From Nectonema munidae (Eukaryota > Nematomorpha > Nectonematoida > Nectonematidae), in NCBI GenBank assembly GCA_030549495.1, contig JAUIRK010000293.1, forward strand, positions 434,001-498,000: a stretch of DNA of 64,000 nt, in the 5' to 3' direction. This document shows, one piece after another, positions 42,401 to 47,869 of this stretch; the stretch's first letter is position 1, and each line of letters starts with the position of its first letter. The position numbers and the translations under genes are program-made. The notes beneath the pieces are model-generated. The model saw only the letters and a list, made by a program, of their open reading frames with translations, was not told where the DNA came from and made no database searches.

Positions 42401-43847
42401 TCAAATCTGAAGAGTTATCATCGTCACCAATTATTTTTATAAAAAATACCCAGAAATGTCTCCAATTTTTTAATACAATTTAGCTACAATTTTGTATGAA
42501 TTAGTAACTTTCATCATTTGTATTATCTATTCGTACATCGAAAATCGTACCCCTTATTTTTCTTTCTTTTTCGAGAATTCTTTTTCGTTAATATTTTTTA
42601 AAGTGTTATGCTTTTTTGGTAACAACATTACATCTCAAACGAATTTTTTTAATTTTTATTAACTCGTTTTACACCATTTTAATTTTTATACTAGATACTA
42701 AATTAATTTGAAGTCAAAAACAAAGAACGCAACAAAATAAACAAAACCGCTTACATAAAATCACATCAGAGTAATGGATAATGATCAACTTTACAACTTA
42801 AAGATTAAAAATATAGTCGTTGATATTGTAAAAAGAAAATAAATACTATGAATTTTTCAAGATTAAAATTTGTACTAATTTAAACTTGTGTTGAATAAAT
42901 CAAAAATAGAGGTTAAAAAGATTGTGAAAATACGATAAACAAAACAAATGTAAAAAATTGCGTGTTGTTACAGTTCTAAATTTGAAAAAAAAATTGGCGT
43001 TCGAGTTCAATACGCGTGCTTCTATTTCTACATACGAGCTGACATATCTTTTAAAATCCAAATTTTTGTATACTTTCAGACAATAGAGAGAATCCTTAGG
43101 TTGATTTGTCAGTGTAGAAGAGATAAAATATAAAAGAATGCAAATTTAATGTGTTTAAGTGATCAAAAATTTGCATTGTTTTACCCGTTTATCTCATTTT
43201 CTAAGGTCTTTCAGGCAGAAGTTGTATCGTAATGGGTCGTTTTGTCCCAAACATTACGACAAAATATTCTGCAATATCAAAAACTGTTTATATAATTAAA
43301 AGTGCTTATCTGGTTCTAAGCTCAAAGTGTATTATAAAGGTAGTATACACCATAATATAATAGGGTAGCACACTCATAAAGTAAATATATATATATATTT
43401 GTTTGACAATGGTAAAATGGGGAGAAGGCGAGCACGGAATCAGGTGCAGCAGCTTGCCTATTTCCTAAACGCATAAGTCATTTTATAAATATATAAGGAA
43501 ACTACAAGTTAATTTTAAACTTGAGTTATTAACTAAAAATTAATAGACAGTTTTAGAGGTTTTGTATTTCTGAAATTTTGGATAAACAATTTACTATTTC
43601 TTACTACCCAGATGAGAAGATTTTTTAAAATAGTTTCAAAAAACATTTTGAGGAATTATATTAATATTTAATATTTAGATATTCATGGTGTTTTGGAGCT
43701 TTAATGGATGAAAGTAAAAATCCAAGAAACCATTGCGAAGTATGTAAGAGATGTACGAATCACAGCTACACACATTGCTACAAATGTAACAAGTGTTATA
43801 TGAAAAATGAACTAACTAACAATGAATGTCCTAATTGTCGTTCTTAA
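9326..43847 (+). CDS. Eight-exon host gene: CXC-motif (tesmin/TSO1-like) plus His-Cys-rich C-terminal protein
   Basis: Exons 9326-9473, 14105-14206, 18655-18929, 20977-21276, 29560-29682, 29872-30445, 39118-39499 and 43679-43847 join in compatible phase at every border and give 690 codons plus a stop. Residues 1-275 are rich in Asn, Ser, Asp and Glu and probably disordered. Residues 276-507 are basic and unrecognised. Residues 531-562 form a CXC pattern (Cys 531, 533, 537, 542, 544, 551, 557, 559, 562). Residues 653-688 carry two His-Cys-x2-Cys-x2-Cys clusters and a final Cys-x2-Cys. CXC motifs of the tesmin/TSO1/LIN54 type bind zinc and, in known members, DNA, so a nuclear role is inferred. 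The usual paired CXC-hinge-CXC is absent. The join between exons 6 and 7 across 8.7 kb is the least certain, and the last two exons could belong to a separate gene. Introns are full of transposons. Confidence 0.6.
9480..10575. other. Intron 1, left part
   Basis: AT-rich intronic sequence. No repeat family recognised and no coding signal beyond chance frames. Confidence 0.4.
10580..11065 (+). repeat. 21-bp minisatellite, about 23 units
   Basis: Tandem units of 21 bp built on TTTAAGTTCGTCCTTTTTCA, with an interspersed variant in which AAGTTCGTC becomes AAACTTGTC. Because 21 is a multiple of three, frames stay open on both strands: the plus strand gives FILSSSF-like heptads and the minus strand gives charged Lys/Glu heptads (DELKMKK, DKFKVKK). 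It lies inside intron 1 of the CXC gene. No start context, splice site or flanking domain supports expression, so I call it a repeat and not a gene. Confidence 0.9.
11779..13190 (-). mobile_element. Merlin-superfamily DNA transposon, complete ends
   Basis: A 1412-bp element with target duplications TAAATCTG at 11771-11778 and 13191-13198, a perfect 8 bp. The termini are inverted repeats starting GGATCATATG and running into AACCACCCCAA, 25 of 27 positions identical. Inside each end the motif GAAGAACAACCACCCC or close variants recurs about three times (left near 11788, 11826, 11855; right, inverted, near 13165, 13145, 13120). It encodes a minus-strand IS1595-like transposase. 8-9 bp duplications are typical of Merlin. 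It sits in intron 1 of the CXC gene. Confidence 0.88.
11970..12862 (-). pseudogene. Merlin transposase (IS1595-type DDE), frameshifted
   Basis: Starts with Met at 12862. An N-terminal zinc ribbon has Cys34-x2-Cys37 and Cys57-x4-Cys62. The first catalytic Asp is at residue 146 in CTIQIDESVFSHKPKYHRG. Near 12360 the frame shifts by one base. The next part carries GFVIHSDEWRAYANVERLG (second Asp) and then VNHTLNFVN and NIESYW (third acidic residue, Glu). A second shift near 12080 leads to a C-terminal stretch ending at 11970. All three catalytic positions remain readable, so the break is fairly recent. At roughly 295 codons it is close to the length I expect for Merlin transposases. Confidence 0.85.
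13675..13804 (+). repeat. TTAA-flanked short element (piggyBac-type MITE)
   Basis: 130 bp between TTAA at 13671-13674 and 13805-13808. The left end is CCGGTTATCAACCACAG, and the right end reverse-complemented is CCCGTTATCGGCCAG. Beside the left end lies the palindrome GTCGACATATGTCGAC. The interior again shows AATCTTCTGCTTTACATTAG and ATATCGTCTGCTTATTCTG. It is non-coding and close in sequence to the copy at 26584. Confidence 0.8.
14105..14206 (+). CDS. CXC gene exon 2
   Basis: Begins after AAAATAG with a two-base lead that matches the one-base overhang of exon 1, reads NFSDDVSDYRKNIMTEDDIF, and ends one base into a codon at GAAG then GTATAG. The acceptor lacks a pyrimidine tract, which is its weak point. 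An in-frame Met at 14095 would allow an alternative first exon. Confidence 0.5.
14230..15150. other. Intron 2, left part
   Basis: No gene or clear repeat. A G run (CAGGGGGGGGTATG) sits at about 15070, next to the LINE fragment. Confidence 0.4.
15150..15560 (-). mobile_element. LINE reverse transcriptase fragment
   Basis: The minus strand reads KIYADIKLFKGSSSEGKKKL and then WSREWDLQLNINKCCHLQVG, the region around and after the catalytic (F/Y)xDD motif of a Jockey/CR1-like reverse transcriptase. About 300 bp match the LINE at 25780-26940 almost base for base. That copy keeps KIYVDDIKLF, whereas this copy has lost one codon of the motif and reads YADI. Truncated at both sides. Confidence 0.8.
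15850..17246 (-). pseudogene. Tigger/CENP-B-like transposase, decayed
   Basis: From Met near 17246: an N-terminal psq-type helix-turn-helix (NFSFELKLQVAKEVDDGQ), a CENP-B-type DNA-binding segment (LYEWFCSMREKNLQISGPLL, then STGWLQRFQKRFNI), and a DDE_1 core broken over several frames. In the core, PNGTLDRKNE and LPLLVIGKF lie near 16600-16700, DRCPAHPKDLKTSNIEIYFL near 16350-16400, and PPTTTSIIQPMD near 16300. An acidic tail (ECFETTKELPLNVVSDNESG) ends at 15907. Total length, near 465 codons, matches full Tigger transposases. Several frameshifts and stops make it inactive. Confidence 0.8.
17449..17889. mobile_element. Non-autonomous hAT element
   Basis: 441 bp with ends CAGTGGCGTAACTA and, inverted, CAGTGGCGTAACC. 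Flanks are GCTTGAAG (17441-17448) and GCTGGAAG (17890-17897), an 8-bp duplication with one difference. Same terminal sequence as the coding hAT at 22456-24545, so it is probably a deletion derivative mobilised by that family. It lies inside the Tigger-like element. Confidence 0.85.
18655..18929 (+). CDS. CXC gene exon 3
   Basis: Acceptor TTTAATTTGTTTAG, two-base lead matching exon 2, then NNITPFSNDASSNHSSLYEK through SELYHKSQSLILDDNYTSYE to a complete codon at donor AAT then GTATTA. Ser/Asn/Tyr-rich, no domain recognised. An alternative acceptor at 18620 opens directly on ATG in the same frame. Confidence 0.6.
19210..19440 (-). repeat. tRNA-derived SINE, best-preserved copy
   Basis: On the minus strand: GGCGTGAGTAGGGTTGG (A-box-like), TCTTGGGTTCGATTCC (a perfect B box), then a body with CTTCTCGATGAAAACACCCC and a tail of TACCTC units (GAGGTA on the plus strand). 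The order matches the copies at 22095 and 34190. A Pol III promoter with a simple-repeat tail defines the class. Confidence 0.8.
19440..20340 (-). pseudogene. FLYWCH / Mutator-like transposase remnant
   Basis: Reading the minus strand from 20310: KKCEGPLKTVNFIEDHYDIL followed by KPDASRAVVLKTVQKIKESA fits the end of a FLYWCH zinc finger and its linker. TGSLPKK and SRIIRKQRR follow. Near 19830-19880, TIHTLLEKNHTIPLVYS fits the start of a MULE DDE core, and near 19560 the words NRTALAFVPKKDVEEVF match the tail of such proteins. Frames are broken repeatedly. These proteins are Mutator-like transposases or their domesticated kin. Identification is by remembered motif pattern. Confidence 0.55.
20351..20377. 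other. Possible hAT terminus remnant
   Basis: CAGTGTAAAATAGG runs into TTGGGAACCACTG, resembling the inverted ends of Charlie-like hAT elements with almost nothing between them. No target duplication is clear. Confidence 0.3.
20977..21276 (+). CDS. CXC gene exon 4
   Basis: Phase-0 start after GAGTTAAG, then PCTNEDYCMLESLQFLPNQR, RNLTLGRSLTSKENISENRF and NKNSDWLSNYKLPVTKVSS, ending at AGT then GTATTT in phase 0. Ser/Thr/Asn-rich, probably disordered. The acceptor and donor are both weak, but the 100-codon open stretch and the matching phase argue for it. Confidence 0.55.
21321..21600. repeat. Possible MITE with TAGTAATATTACTA motifs
   Basis: Left CAGAAAAAGTAAGTAGTAA and right, inverted, CACTGAAAAAATGCAGTAG are similar. 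The interior repeats AGTAATATTACTA and TAGTAAA words. No duplication could be fixed. Confidence 0.3.
22095..22215 (+). repeat. tRNA-derived SINE, fragment
   Basis: ATGAGATCTTGCGTTCAAAT (decayed B box), then CTCATAGTTTAGCATGTG and TTTCTCGATGAAAACTCGCC, in the same order as the copy at 34190. The head is missing or unreadable. Confidence 0.65.
22456..24545 (+). mobile_element. hAT DNA transposon with perfect 8-bp target duplication
   Basis: 2090 bp from CAGTGGCGTAACTA to TAGCTACGCCACTG, flanked on both sides by CTTAGCCC (22448-22455 and 24546-24553). It contains a broken plus-strand transposase of the DUF4371/ZMYM-like hAT group. The ends match the short elements at 17449 and 38448. It lies in the intron between CXC gene exons 4 and 5. 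Confidence 0.9.
22900..24285 (+). pseudogene. hAT transposase (DUF4371-like), broken
   Basis: Readable blocks in order: YDNATVVAGVHIGVQRRIKG near 22964 (the family's conserved Asp-Asn-Ala block), a 23467-23931 open block including EICNDLGIIMERCRLNKRKK, a block at 23932-24162, and FSKLKLIKNYLKSSI then LKNLAILCIERELTDEIEK near 24165-24280, the C-terminal hAT dimerisation motif. The N-terminal TTF/BED finger is missing. Blocks change frame, so no full protein can be made. Confidence 0.8.
24560..25780. other. Intron stretch without recognised genes
   Basis: Frames here lack family motifs. A short TATATATATATG repeat lies near 25664. Confidence 0.4.
25780..26940 (-). mobile_element. LINE (Jockey/CR1-like) reverse transcriptase, decayed
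   Basis: Minus strand, in order: IVNVIYLDFQKTFDTVPHER (first catalytic Asp block), LKLKSFGINSHLIEWLRDYI, SGIPQGSVLGPIFF (the RT B motif), KIYVDDIKLFKG (catalytic DD), then LVRPVLEYGNVIFGN and LKGMKSLYYIRRLEKINLPS in the thumb. It is truncated at both ends with several frame breaks. A 130-bp TTAA element interrupts it at 26584-26713. Almost identical to 15150-15560 where they overlap. Confidence 0.85.
26584..26713 (-). repeat. TTAA-flanked short element inserted in LINE
   Basis: 130 bp between TTAA at 26580-26583 and 26714-26717. Removing the element and one TTAA restores the LINE frame as RLILKLKSFGI (ATA TTA AAA CTG), so the TTAA duplication is directly visible. The ends are CCCGTTATCGGCCAG and, inverted, CCGGTTATCGATCACAG. 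It is in the opposite orientation to the copy at 13675. Confidence 0.9.
27530..28010 (+). pseudogene. Multicopy 'GERFHQD' family gene, copy 1 (C-terminal part)
   Basis: Plus strand reads KDMLENYKNMGCNMSLKIHF, RFSENLGDVSEEQGERFHQD, then KRNQGRWNGNML, in adjoining frames. The same block pattern occurs at 45260-46560 and 50860-51670. I associate this family with many arthropod genomes in high copy. Its biochemical role and transposon class are unknown to me. This copy is decayed and lacks the N-terminal cysteine region. Confidence 0.7.
28380..29470 (+). repeat. Dispersed duplicated segment, copy A
   Basis: Shares ordered blocks with 31920-32900: for example CTTTTTTATAAGTATC..., GGTAACTCTAA, the GGTAGATCTTC block, CTTTTGATCA, and TCTCATACT.ATCTTCAAA. 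A third piece lies inverted at 30817-30883. It includes a G run (AAGGGGGGGGGCAATTG) near 29015. No coding capacity is seen. Element class unknown. Confidence 0.65.
29560..29682 (+). CDS. CXC gene exon 5
   Basis: Strong acceptor CTTATTTAG, phase 0, 41 codons (MPESKENCKKLSKSYLMAKG then RRLTVKEMLTTAREK), donor GAA then GTAAAA, phase 0. The other two frames hit stops early, which fixes the phase. Basic and helical. Confidence 0.65.
29872..30445 (+). CDS. CXC gene exon 6
   Basis: Strong acceptor TTGTTTTTTAG and donor CAAG then GTATGC. 191 codons starting ISCDSTSCMESTNSRLDEK and ending NVERIQNFLWSFDYQFKK plus about 20 more. This is the longest exon of the gene and the most secure. Rich in Ile, Lys and Phe, no domain recognised, no membrane segment. 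Preceded by an intron of only 189 bp. Confidence 0.75.
30817..30883 (-). repeat. Inverted fragment of the 28380 duplicated segment
   Basis: CAAGTGAGGATATAGCCAAT and flanking bases are the reverse complement of 28855-28925 with few differences. Confidence 0.7.
30938..31060 (+). repeat. hAT (Charlie-like) left terminus
   Basis: CAGTGCTTCTCAAATTTTTT followed by GCCCATGGACCCC has the usual terminal pattern of Charlie-like hAT elements. No matching right end was found. Confidence 0.45.
31200..31240. repeat. C homopolymer
   Basis: A run of 14 C follows GGGGGCGTAGAGTGT in otherwise AT-rich DNA. Comparable runs occur at about 49991, 50240 and 62331. Confidence 0.8.
31260..31800 (+). repeat. Tandem repeat, four units of about 140 bp
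   Basis: CATTTTTTATGAAA followed by TCAATCAAACCTGTCAAAAA recurs at 31325, 31467, 31601 and 31746. Between these, AAAGTTTTTTACACATATAT repeats. Unit spacing is 142, 134 and 145 bp. Confidence 0.85.
31920..32900 (+). repeat. Dispersed duplicated segment, copy B
   Basis: Second copy of 28380-29470, starting near GGACCTCCATCGTTTTGGC and ending near GATGATTGAAGAAAGTATG. Diverged, with small indels, in the same orientation. It lacks the G run of copy A. Confidence 0.65.
32900..33960 (+). repeat. Tandem array (about five 148-bp units) with unique tail
   Basis: Units carry AAATTTGATTGACACT, CAAAAACTGA, GAAACTAGCATGGTTGATTT and TATATTTCATGTAAAATT, recurring near 32905, 33058, 33206, 33355 and 33490. 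A tail follows with GATATGAGAGGGTCATTCA and ATTCAGCCAATTTTTTACAA. The same units and tail recur at 58240-58920, so the whole is a dispersed element with internal satellite. Confidence 0.8.
34190..34440 (+). repeat. tRNA-derived SINE
   Basis: GGCGTGAATAAGGTTATCTA (A-box region), GGCTTCGATACAACAAGG, GGTCTTGGGTTCGAATC (B box), then CTTTTCGATGAAACCACTTG and a 3' body. Closest in order to the minus-strand copy at 19210. It lies in the intron between CXC gene exons 6 and 7. Confidence 0.8.
34560..35700. other. Intron stretch without recognised genes
   Basis: T-rich sequence with a short TATATATATA tract near 35517. The longest frame here (35396-35698) has no motif and reads across that microsatellite. 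Confidence 0.4.
35713..35868 (-). pseudogene. piggyBac-like transposase fragment
   Basis: On the minus strand, MILIQDRKDGSYIDRQATIR continues into ELFEEFNKDCSKWLIPE, 50 codons to a stop. This resembles the piggyBac segment in which a fixed Ile-Arg-x-x-Phe-x-x-Phe-Asn core precedes the first catalytic Asp of the DDD triad. That Asp is not present here. The fragment abuts GGGTTAA. Too short for certainty. Confidence 0.4.
35880..37040. other. Intron stretch without recognised genes
   Basis: No exon-like or repeat-like signal recognised. Confidence 0.35.
37050..37980 (+). mobile_element. LINE 3' end (Jockey/CR1-like), 5'-truncated
   Basis: The 37057-37884 frame is open for 275 codons and covers the region after the RT catalytic DD: WCNRWEMKLNLNKCTHLQIG, QKDLGVIVNSNLDP, LIRPILEYGNVVAF, then IVGMKDLSYTERLKKLNLPS and a basic C-terminus. 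After the stop a short 3' UTR has AATAAA and ends in a TTATG-unit tail near 37950-37976, a typical LINE 3' structure. The intact frame suggests relative youth. The 5' part is missing, as usual after aborted reverse transcription. Confidence 0.9.
38448..38609. repeat. Short hAT-type element, degraded
   Basis: Left CAGTGGCATAACC and right inverted CGGTGTCGTAGCTAGGTGG resemble the termini of the 17449 and 22456 elements. Flanks GTAGAAAT and ATACAAAT agree at six of eight positions. Confidence 0.5.
39118..39499 (+). CDS. CXC gene exon 7 (CXC motif)
   Basis: Acceptor CTATTTTTGAAACAG, donor TACAG then GTAATT. The two-base lead fits the one-base overhang of exon 6, and two bases remain for exon 8. 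It reads KRKRLEAVAYRFLKDYCKCA then SGCKTLRCVCVKKGRLC and NACQCENCHNPLNILKSMG. Spacing is C-x-C-x3-C-x4-C-x-C-x6-C-x5-C-x-C-x2-C, a CXC zinc-binding pattern. A second cysteine group (LPCCE, CVPGVVTCPNVQNC) follows. Confidence 0.8.
40099..40345 (+). repeat. Direct repeat, two 80-bp units
   Basis: ACTCCCTATCATATTTACTA through TTTTCGATTCCCCGTA (40099-40173) recurs with few changes at 40258-40335. The spacing is 160 bp. Confidence 0.8.
40490..42224 (-). mobile_element. Decayed hAT transposon (SCAND3/ZBED-like), GC-richer than surroundings
   Basis: Minus strand near 41720-41650 reads VVVMKEYHFGRHWETE, a pattern near the N-terminus of this hAT group. NSQVACRKLRYWKQTTEAEK follows. Near 40890-40790, WLSRRAMLSHVCDLQLEIAT then FLRQKNLP matches the family's Trp-Leu-Ser-Arg block. 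At 42210-42224, GGTTGCCGGCCCTTG resembles a hAT right terminus. Many stops and frameshifts, and the C-terminal dimerisation part is not seen. The block is visibly richer in G+C than its flanks, which suggests a different origin from the host background. Confidence 0.6.
42230..43670. other. Intron 7, right part
   Basis: AT-rich with a TATATATATA tract near 43390. An imperfect hairpin (TCGTAATG ... CATTACGA) lies at about 43228-43260. No gene recognised. Confidence 0.4.
43679..43847 (+). CDS. CXC gene exon 8 (His-Cys-rich C-terminus, stop)
   Basis: Acceptor AATATTTAG and a one-base lead matching exon 7. It reads YSWCFGALMDESKNPRN, then HCEVCKRCTNHSYTHC and YKCNKCY, ending NNECPNCRS and TAA at 43845. 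Two repeats of His-Cys-x2-Cys-x2-Cys plus a last Cys-x2-Cys suggest a compact zinc fold. A similar cysteine arrangement occurs at the C-terminus of ZCCHC4-type proteins as I recall it, so a separate ZCCHC4-like gene is the main alternative. Confidence 0.75.
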
Positions 43848-43972
43848 TTTTCCTTAAGTGACATCGTCCTACGTTTTAAAGTTTTTCGCTGCCAATATTT
43901 CCCTTATATAAGTTTGTTATTCAGAGAATCATTTTAATTTTATACTTATTGCTCAACTTCCAGTATTCTTTT

Positions 43973-43978
43973 AATAAA
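43973..43978 (+). promoter_or_regulatory. Poly(A) signal of CXC gene
   Basis: AATAAA lies 126 bp after the stop codon at 43847, a usual distance. Confidence 0.5.
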
Positions 43979-43999
43979 CTTTTATTTTTTTACTATTGA

Positions 44000-44640
44000 A
44001 TATTTTTTGATGATAAATATAATTCCCGCTACGCTATAACCCAAAATAAAAGCGTTTATGTGTTTTAAAATTTGCAAAGTTGGGCAAAATCGAAATAAAC
44101 GATTGAATGAACTAGCAATTAAAATTTGTACTAGACTAAATTTGGAAAAATCATACTTACATTAAAAACAAATAATAAGAACAATGTGTTAAGAAGAAGA
44201 ATTTATTTCGCATAACAAAGAAAACAATAATAATATTCATGTCATTTCATCATTATAAAATATTTATGAAGAAAATATGTGTTGCAAATTTTACGTTAAA
44301 ATGCGAGGATACTCAAAAGGCCATTTCTAGCCGCTGGTATGAGTATCCTAATAGAATTGATTTTATCGAGAACAAATATAGAAAAGTTACAATATATGTA
44401 AAAATGTATTTGAAAATAGTTTATATAATAATCATAAAATAAATAATTCATCATAGAAAAGAATGGCGAATAAATAACTAAGTAGTAAAAAAAGGAAGAA
44501 AAAAAACATCACAAAGAAGGAAAGATTATACAAATGCTACGAATGATATATGAAGACAGGGTTGGATAAATATTTATGTGTAAGTATGGAGAAAATTATT
44601 CAGAATACTCAAGATGAGGGTATATATATACTATACATAG
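44000..44640. other. Intergenic stretch
   Basis: No gene or repeat recognised. The short frame at 44239-44442 shows no motif. Confidence 0.35.
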
Positions 44641-44649
44641 GAGTTAGTG

Positions 44650-45250
44650 TTATTAGGTTGAACATAAGAAACAATGCTCAATATTACAATTCTTTTCATA
44701 TTTAATTATAAAGTATTCTTTTATTTTATATTTAAAATTATAAGACGAAGTACAAATGAGTTCCGAGTTATATAAAAATTCATTCCAAAAGCATATTACT
44801 CTATATTTTAAATACCTTTTAGAAGTTGAAAGCCTAAAATATGGAATTACAAATTTAGTTGGAAACCGTAGCGAGTGATGTGGATTTGATATATTGAGGA
44901 AATCCAATCATTGAAAATTATAGGAAGCATGTTATGATTGTATTTGTATATAAATTTTTATTGAACCTTTAATTTCAATAAATTATTATTAACAAACGAT
45001 GGTGTGGTGTGCTCTCTGTACTTTAAATTAAATACTGTTCTTAAAACTTTCTTTTGTAAAATTTCAAGCTTAGAAATATTAGCATGACCCCGATTTACTA
45101 GGCTATAGTAAAAATGAGGTAACACCAAAGAATTATATAAATTTAATTTAATGTTTATATTGAAATCATTTTAAAATCTTTTAAACAAACCAAGTACACT
45201 ACTTACTTTAGAAGACAAGTAATTTACATGATCTGACCATGAACTAAGTT
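44650..45250 (-). mobile_element. LINE reverse transcriptase C-terminal fragment
   Basis: Minus strand: LEILQKKVLRTVFNLKYREH near 45065-45000, and the 44653-44907 frame with PTKFVIPYFRLSTSKRYLKY and RVICFWNEFLYNS. This order is typical of the C-terminal region of Jockey-like LINE proteins. It has lost the polymerase core. It ends next to the GERFHQD family copy at 45260. Confidence 0.65.
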
Positions 45251-45259
45251 CAGGGACTT

Positions 45260-46560
45260 ATAGTACTTATTTCAGGGACATTCTGCAACCCATCTCCTTG
45301 TAGGACTTGAGAAGATTGTCGATAAGTTCGAGGTAGTTTTCTTTCCTGTTGTTACCCAAGAAGCCCTGAACAACCGCAATGAAGTTGAGCCAGGCACGTT
45401 TCTCCGGTGACAACAACTTTTCAGAGAACTCCGTGTCCTGCATTAGCTTTTTAATTTGTGGCCCAACGAACACCCCTGCCTTTATTTTGGCCCCCGACAA
45501 CTTCGGAAATACCGCTTCCAAATGCTTGAAGGCAGCGGACTCATACCTTGACAAATTGCTTTATAAGCCCCAGCTATATGTGGAGGGGTGGCATCAAGAT
45601 TTTCTCCTGCTCAACCAGCGGTTGCTACCTGACGTTCTTCTCGCCAATGACAAAGCCCGTTCTTAATGGCCAGTCCTTCGTTTCATAATGTCTCGCTATA
45701 GCTCGGATGTCCCAGTAGCAGAAAAACTTTGTTTGTAAGTTTTGTAGAGCCGCCTTGCAAACCTGTCAAAAAGCCAATCATCTTAAAGTCTCCAATCACT
45801 TTCCAATCATGCTCTTCGTACTTTCTTCAAACAAGCCGTTGATGTCGTGACAATAACATACTTTCTGATCCAGTGTGAAATACTGAGAGAATATATCATG
45901 ACGTTGTCTCTATTTTGTTACCCAACAGTGCACATCAAGTTCCACTGTTTCAACCTGAATGTCAGTAATTCTGCTTTTGATTTGGTGAGTCCAAGGTCCC
46001 TGATAGGATCATTTAGCTCCACTTGGTTAAAGAAATGCGTAATAGCCTGTGTATCATCTGGAGCAAAGATATCGTTGGGGCATCTTCTGTTTCGCTGCTA
46101 GAACTTGTGCAAGCATCTTTCCTGATCACAGGAGGTGGGTTGGGAACTGGAAGCTCCTCACAATGCATCACCGAACGAAGAGATTATGGCAGATGGGGTA
46201 GTCGAACACATCCGTCTTCTTTCCTCTGCGGTGACACGTCACTACCACCATACAAAAGTAGCAGTTGTTTGTGTAATCTGTTGGTTCCAGCCAGATTCTT
46301 GGCACGCCGTGTTCGTTTTTCCCCTCTGTACCACAACTCCAGAGTGAACCGACAGCTTTCGCAAACCACGTGTGGCGCCCAACTCTTGTCCTGGTCTCCT
46401 ACTTGAACTCCAAAGTACGCCTTGTAAGCTGAACAGAAGAGGTCCCTTCAACGAGGGTGTACTTGACTGACTTGACATTCAGAAAGACTCCGCAGACATA
46501 GCAGAAATGCTTGCAGGAATCGCGAGTAAAAGCTAACATGAAAAAATATCTGTAAATAAA
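45260..46560 (-). pseudogene. Multicopy 'GERFHQD' family gene, copy 2 (nearly full length, broken)
   Basis: Minus strand from 46530: CYVCGVFLNVKSVKYTLVEG, then VGRHTWF, SLWSCGTEGKNEHGVPRIWL and EPTDYTNNCYFCMVVVTCHR, an N-terminal region with paired cysteines. The middle is broken by stops. The best block (45267-45554) includes AAFKHLEAVFPKLSGAKIKA, GVFVGPQIKKLMQDTEF and LLKSYKEMGCRMSLK. The piece is cut at 45260 just before the segment that names the family. Its G+C content is higher than its flanks. Function unknown. The cysteines suggest a zinc fold. Confidence 0.7.
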
Positions 46561-46569
46561 AGAACAAAT

Positions 46570-47715
46570 ATAATAAGACGAGTTGAATGGAAACAAAATA
46601 TAACATATATCAAATGACTACTTGAATGAATAATATAAATCATACTTGAATAAATCATATTTTTTTCAAAATAATTTCTAAATCACATAGCGATCAACAG
46701 TATGCTATGTTTTACTTCTGATTAGCATATCCCTGTATGTTTCAAAGCTGTTGTATAGTTTCAGTAATATTCAGACATATTTCTGCCATTTTCTTATGTA
46801 AATTTACAATTTTTTGTTATTTTTCAAAAAATCGGTGTCATTTCCTTAATAACGATTAGCGACATAAAAGATATGCTTTTCTTCATTCATTAAGCTCATA
46901 TTAAGTCGAAACATTGCGTGTGATACATCAAAATGTTGCAAATTTAATACTGAATTTAAATATGCAATTATCTATTTTTAGATAAATATTCATTAAAAAA
47001 TTGTGTAAACTTAGGTCTTACTTTATTACAAAATTAAGCATTATTATTGATTAAAACGTGGTTTACAACAATTTTTAAATTAAAAGACCACATTTTCATA
47101 GTAGCTATACTTTTAATTAACTATCCTATGAAACATTTTGTTTAACAAACTTATTCCTGAGGTAAAAAGTAAAGAAAACCAAAATTGAAGAAAATAAATT
47201 CCCTTTTTCCTGCCACTGTTGAATAGAATAGACACTAAGACATTGTTTTTTAAAGATTGTGTACAACATAACTCTTTTTTTAAATAAAATCTCATAAAAA
47301 AATTTTAAGATTTGATGATTTTCATGAGCTCCTAGTAAATTGACTAATTTATTTGATATACCTTTAAAATCTTTGTAATGCATATAAAATGTAAAGAAAA
47401 TAAATTAATAACTCTATAGGATGATATCTCTCAGAAACCTTGGTAATGTTGAACACAGAGACAAATTGTATTTTTTATTTCACATACTCTTTTAATTCAG
47501 GGATATTGCTAAACAAAAAATTGGTGATATCATTAGAAAGAATGTTAAAGAGGGAACATAATTAGATATACTAATTAATAATATATTAGGACAGATTAAA
47601 TGCTGTTAAGTTGATCAAGGGGACATTACATTCAATAAAGGAAAATTAATCAAGTTTTGGCATAAAAATTTCCATTTGAAAGACATTACTTTTTATGAAT
47701 TCAGACTGACTATTA
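46570..47715. other. Intergenic stretch
   Basis: AT-rich with no recognised genes. The frame at 47126-47383 has no motif. Confidence 0.35.
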
Positions 47716-47724
47716 TGTATTTAA

Positions 47725-47853
47725 CCCATTAAGTCCCAGTGCTCCCATTTGGGAACATAAGTAATTTAATCTTCTTCTGTTTTTTTCAATGACTTTGAAT
47801 ATAAATCATCTGCGTTTTTTTAGATATCGTCTGATTTCTATGGTACTTAATGG
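47725..47853 (+). repeat. TTAA-flanked short element, divergent end type
   Basis: 129 bp between TTAA at 47721-47724 and 47854-47857. Inverted ends are CCCATTAAGTCCCAGTG and CCCATTAAGTACCATAG. The interior keeps AATCTTCTTCTG, AAATCATCTGCG and ATATCGTCTGATTTC, although the ends differ from the CCCGTTATCG type. Confidence 0.75.
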
Positions 47854-47869
47854 GTTAATTAAGAAGGAG

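Noticed and set aside
43228-43260. Imperfect hairpin TCGTAATG ... CATTACGA as a transposon terminus
   Set aside because: Only eight pairs with a 17-nt loop and no duplicated flanks. Within chance expectation for this much sequence.
46023-46406. 127-codon plus-strand frame in GC-richer DNA
   Set aside because: It is the antisense shadow of the minus-strand GERFHQD family copy, whose cysteine blocks are recognisable.
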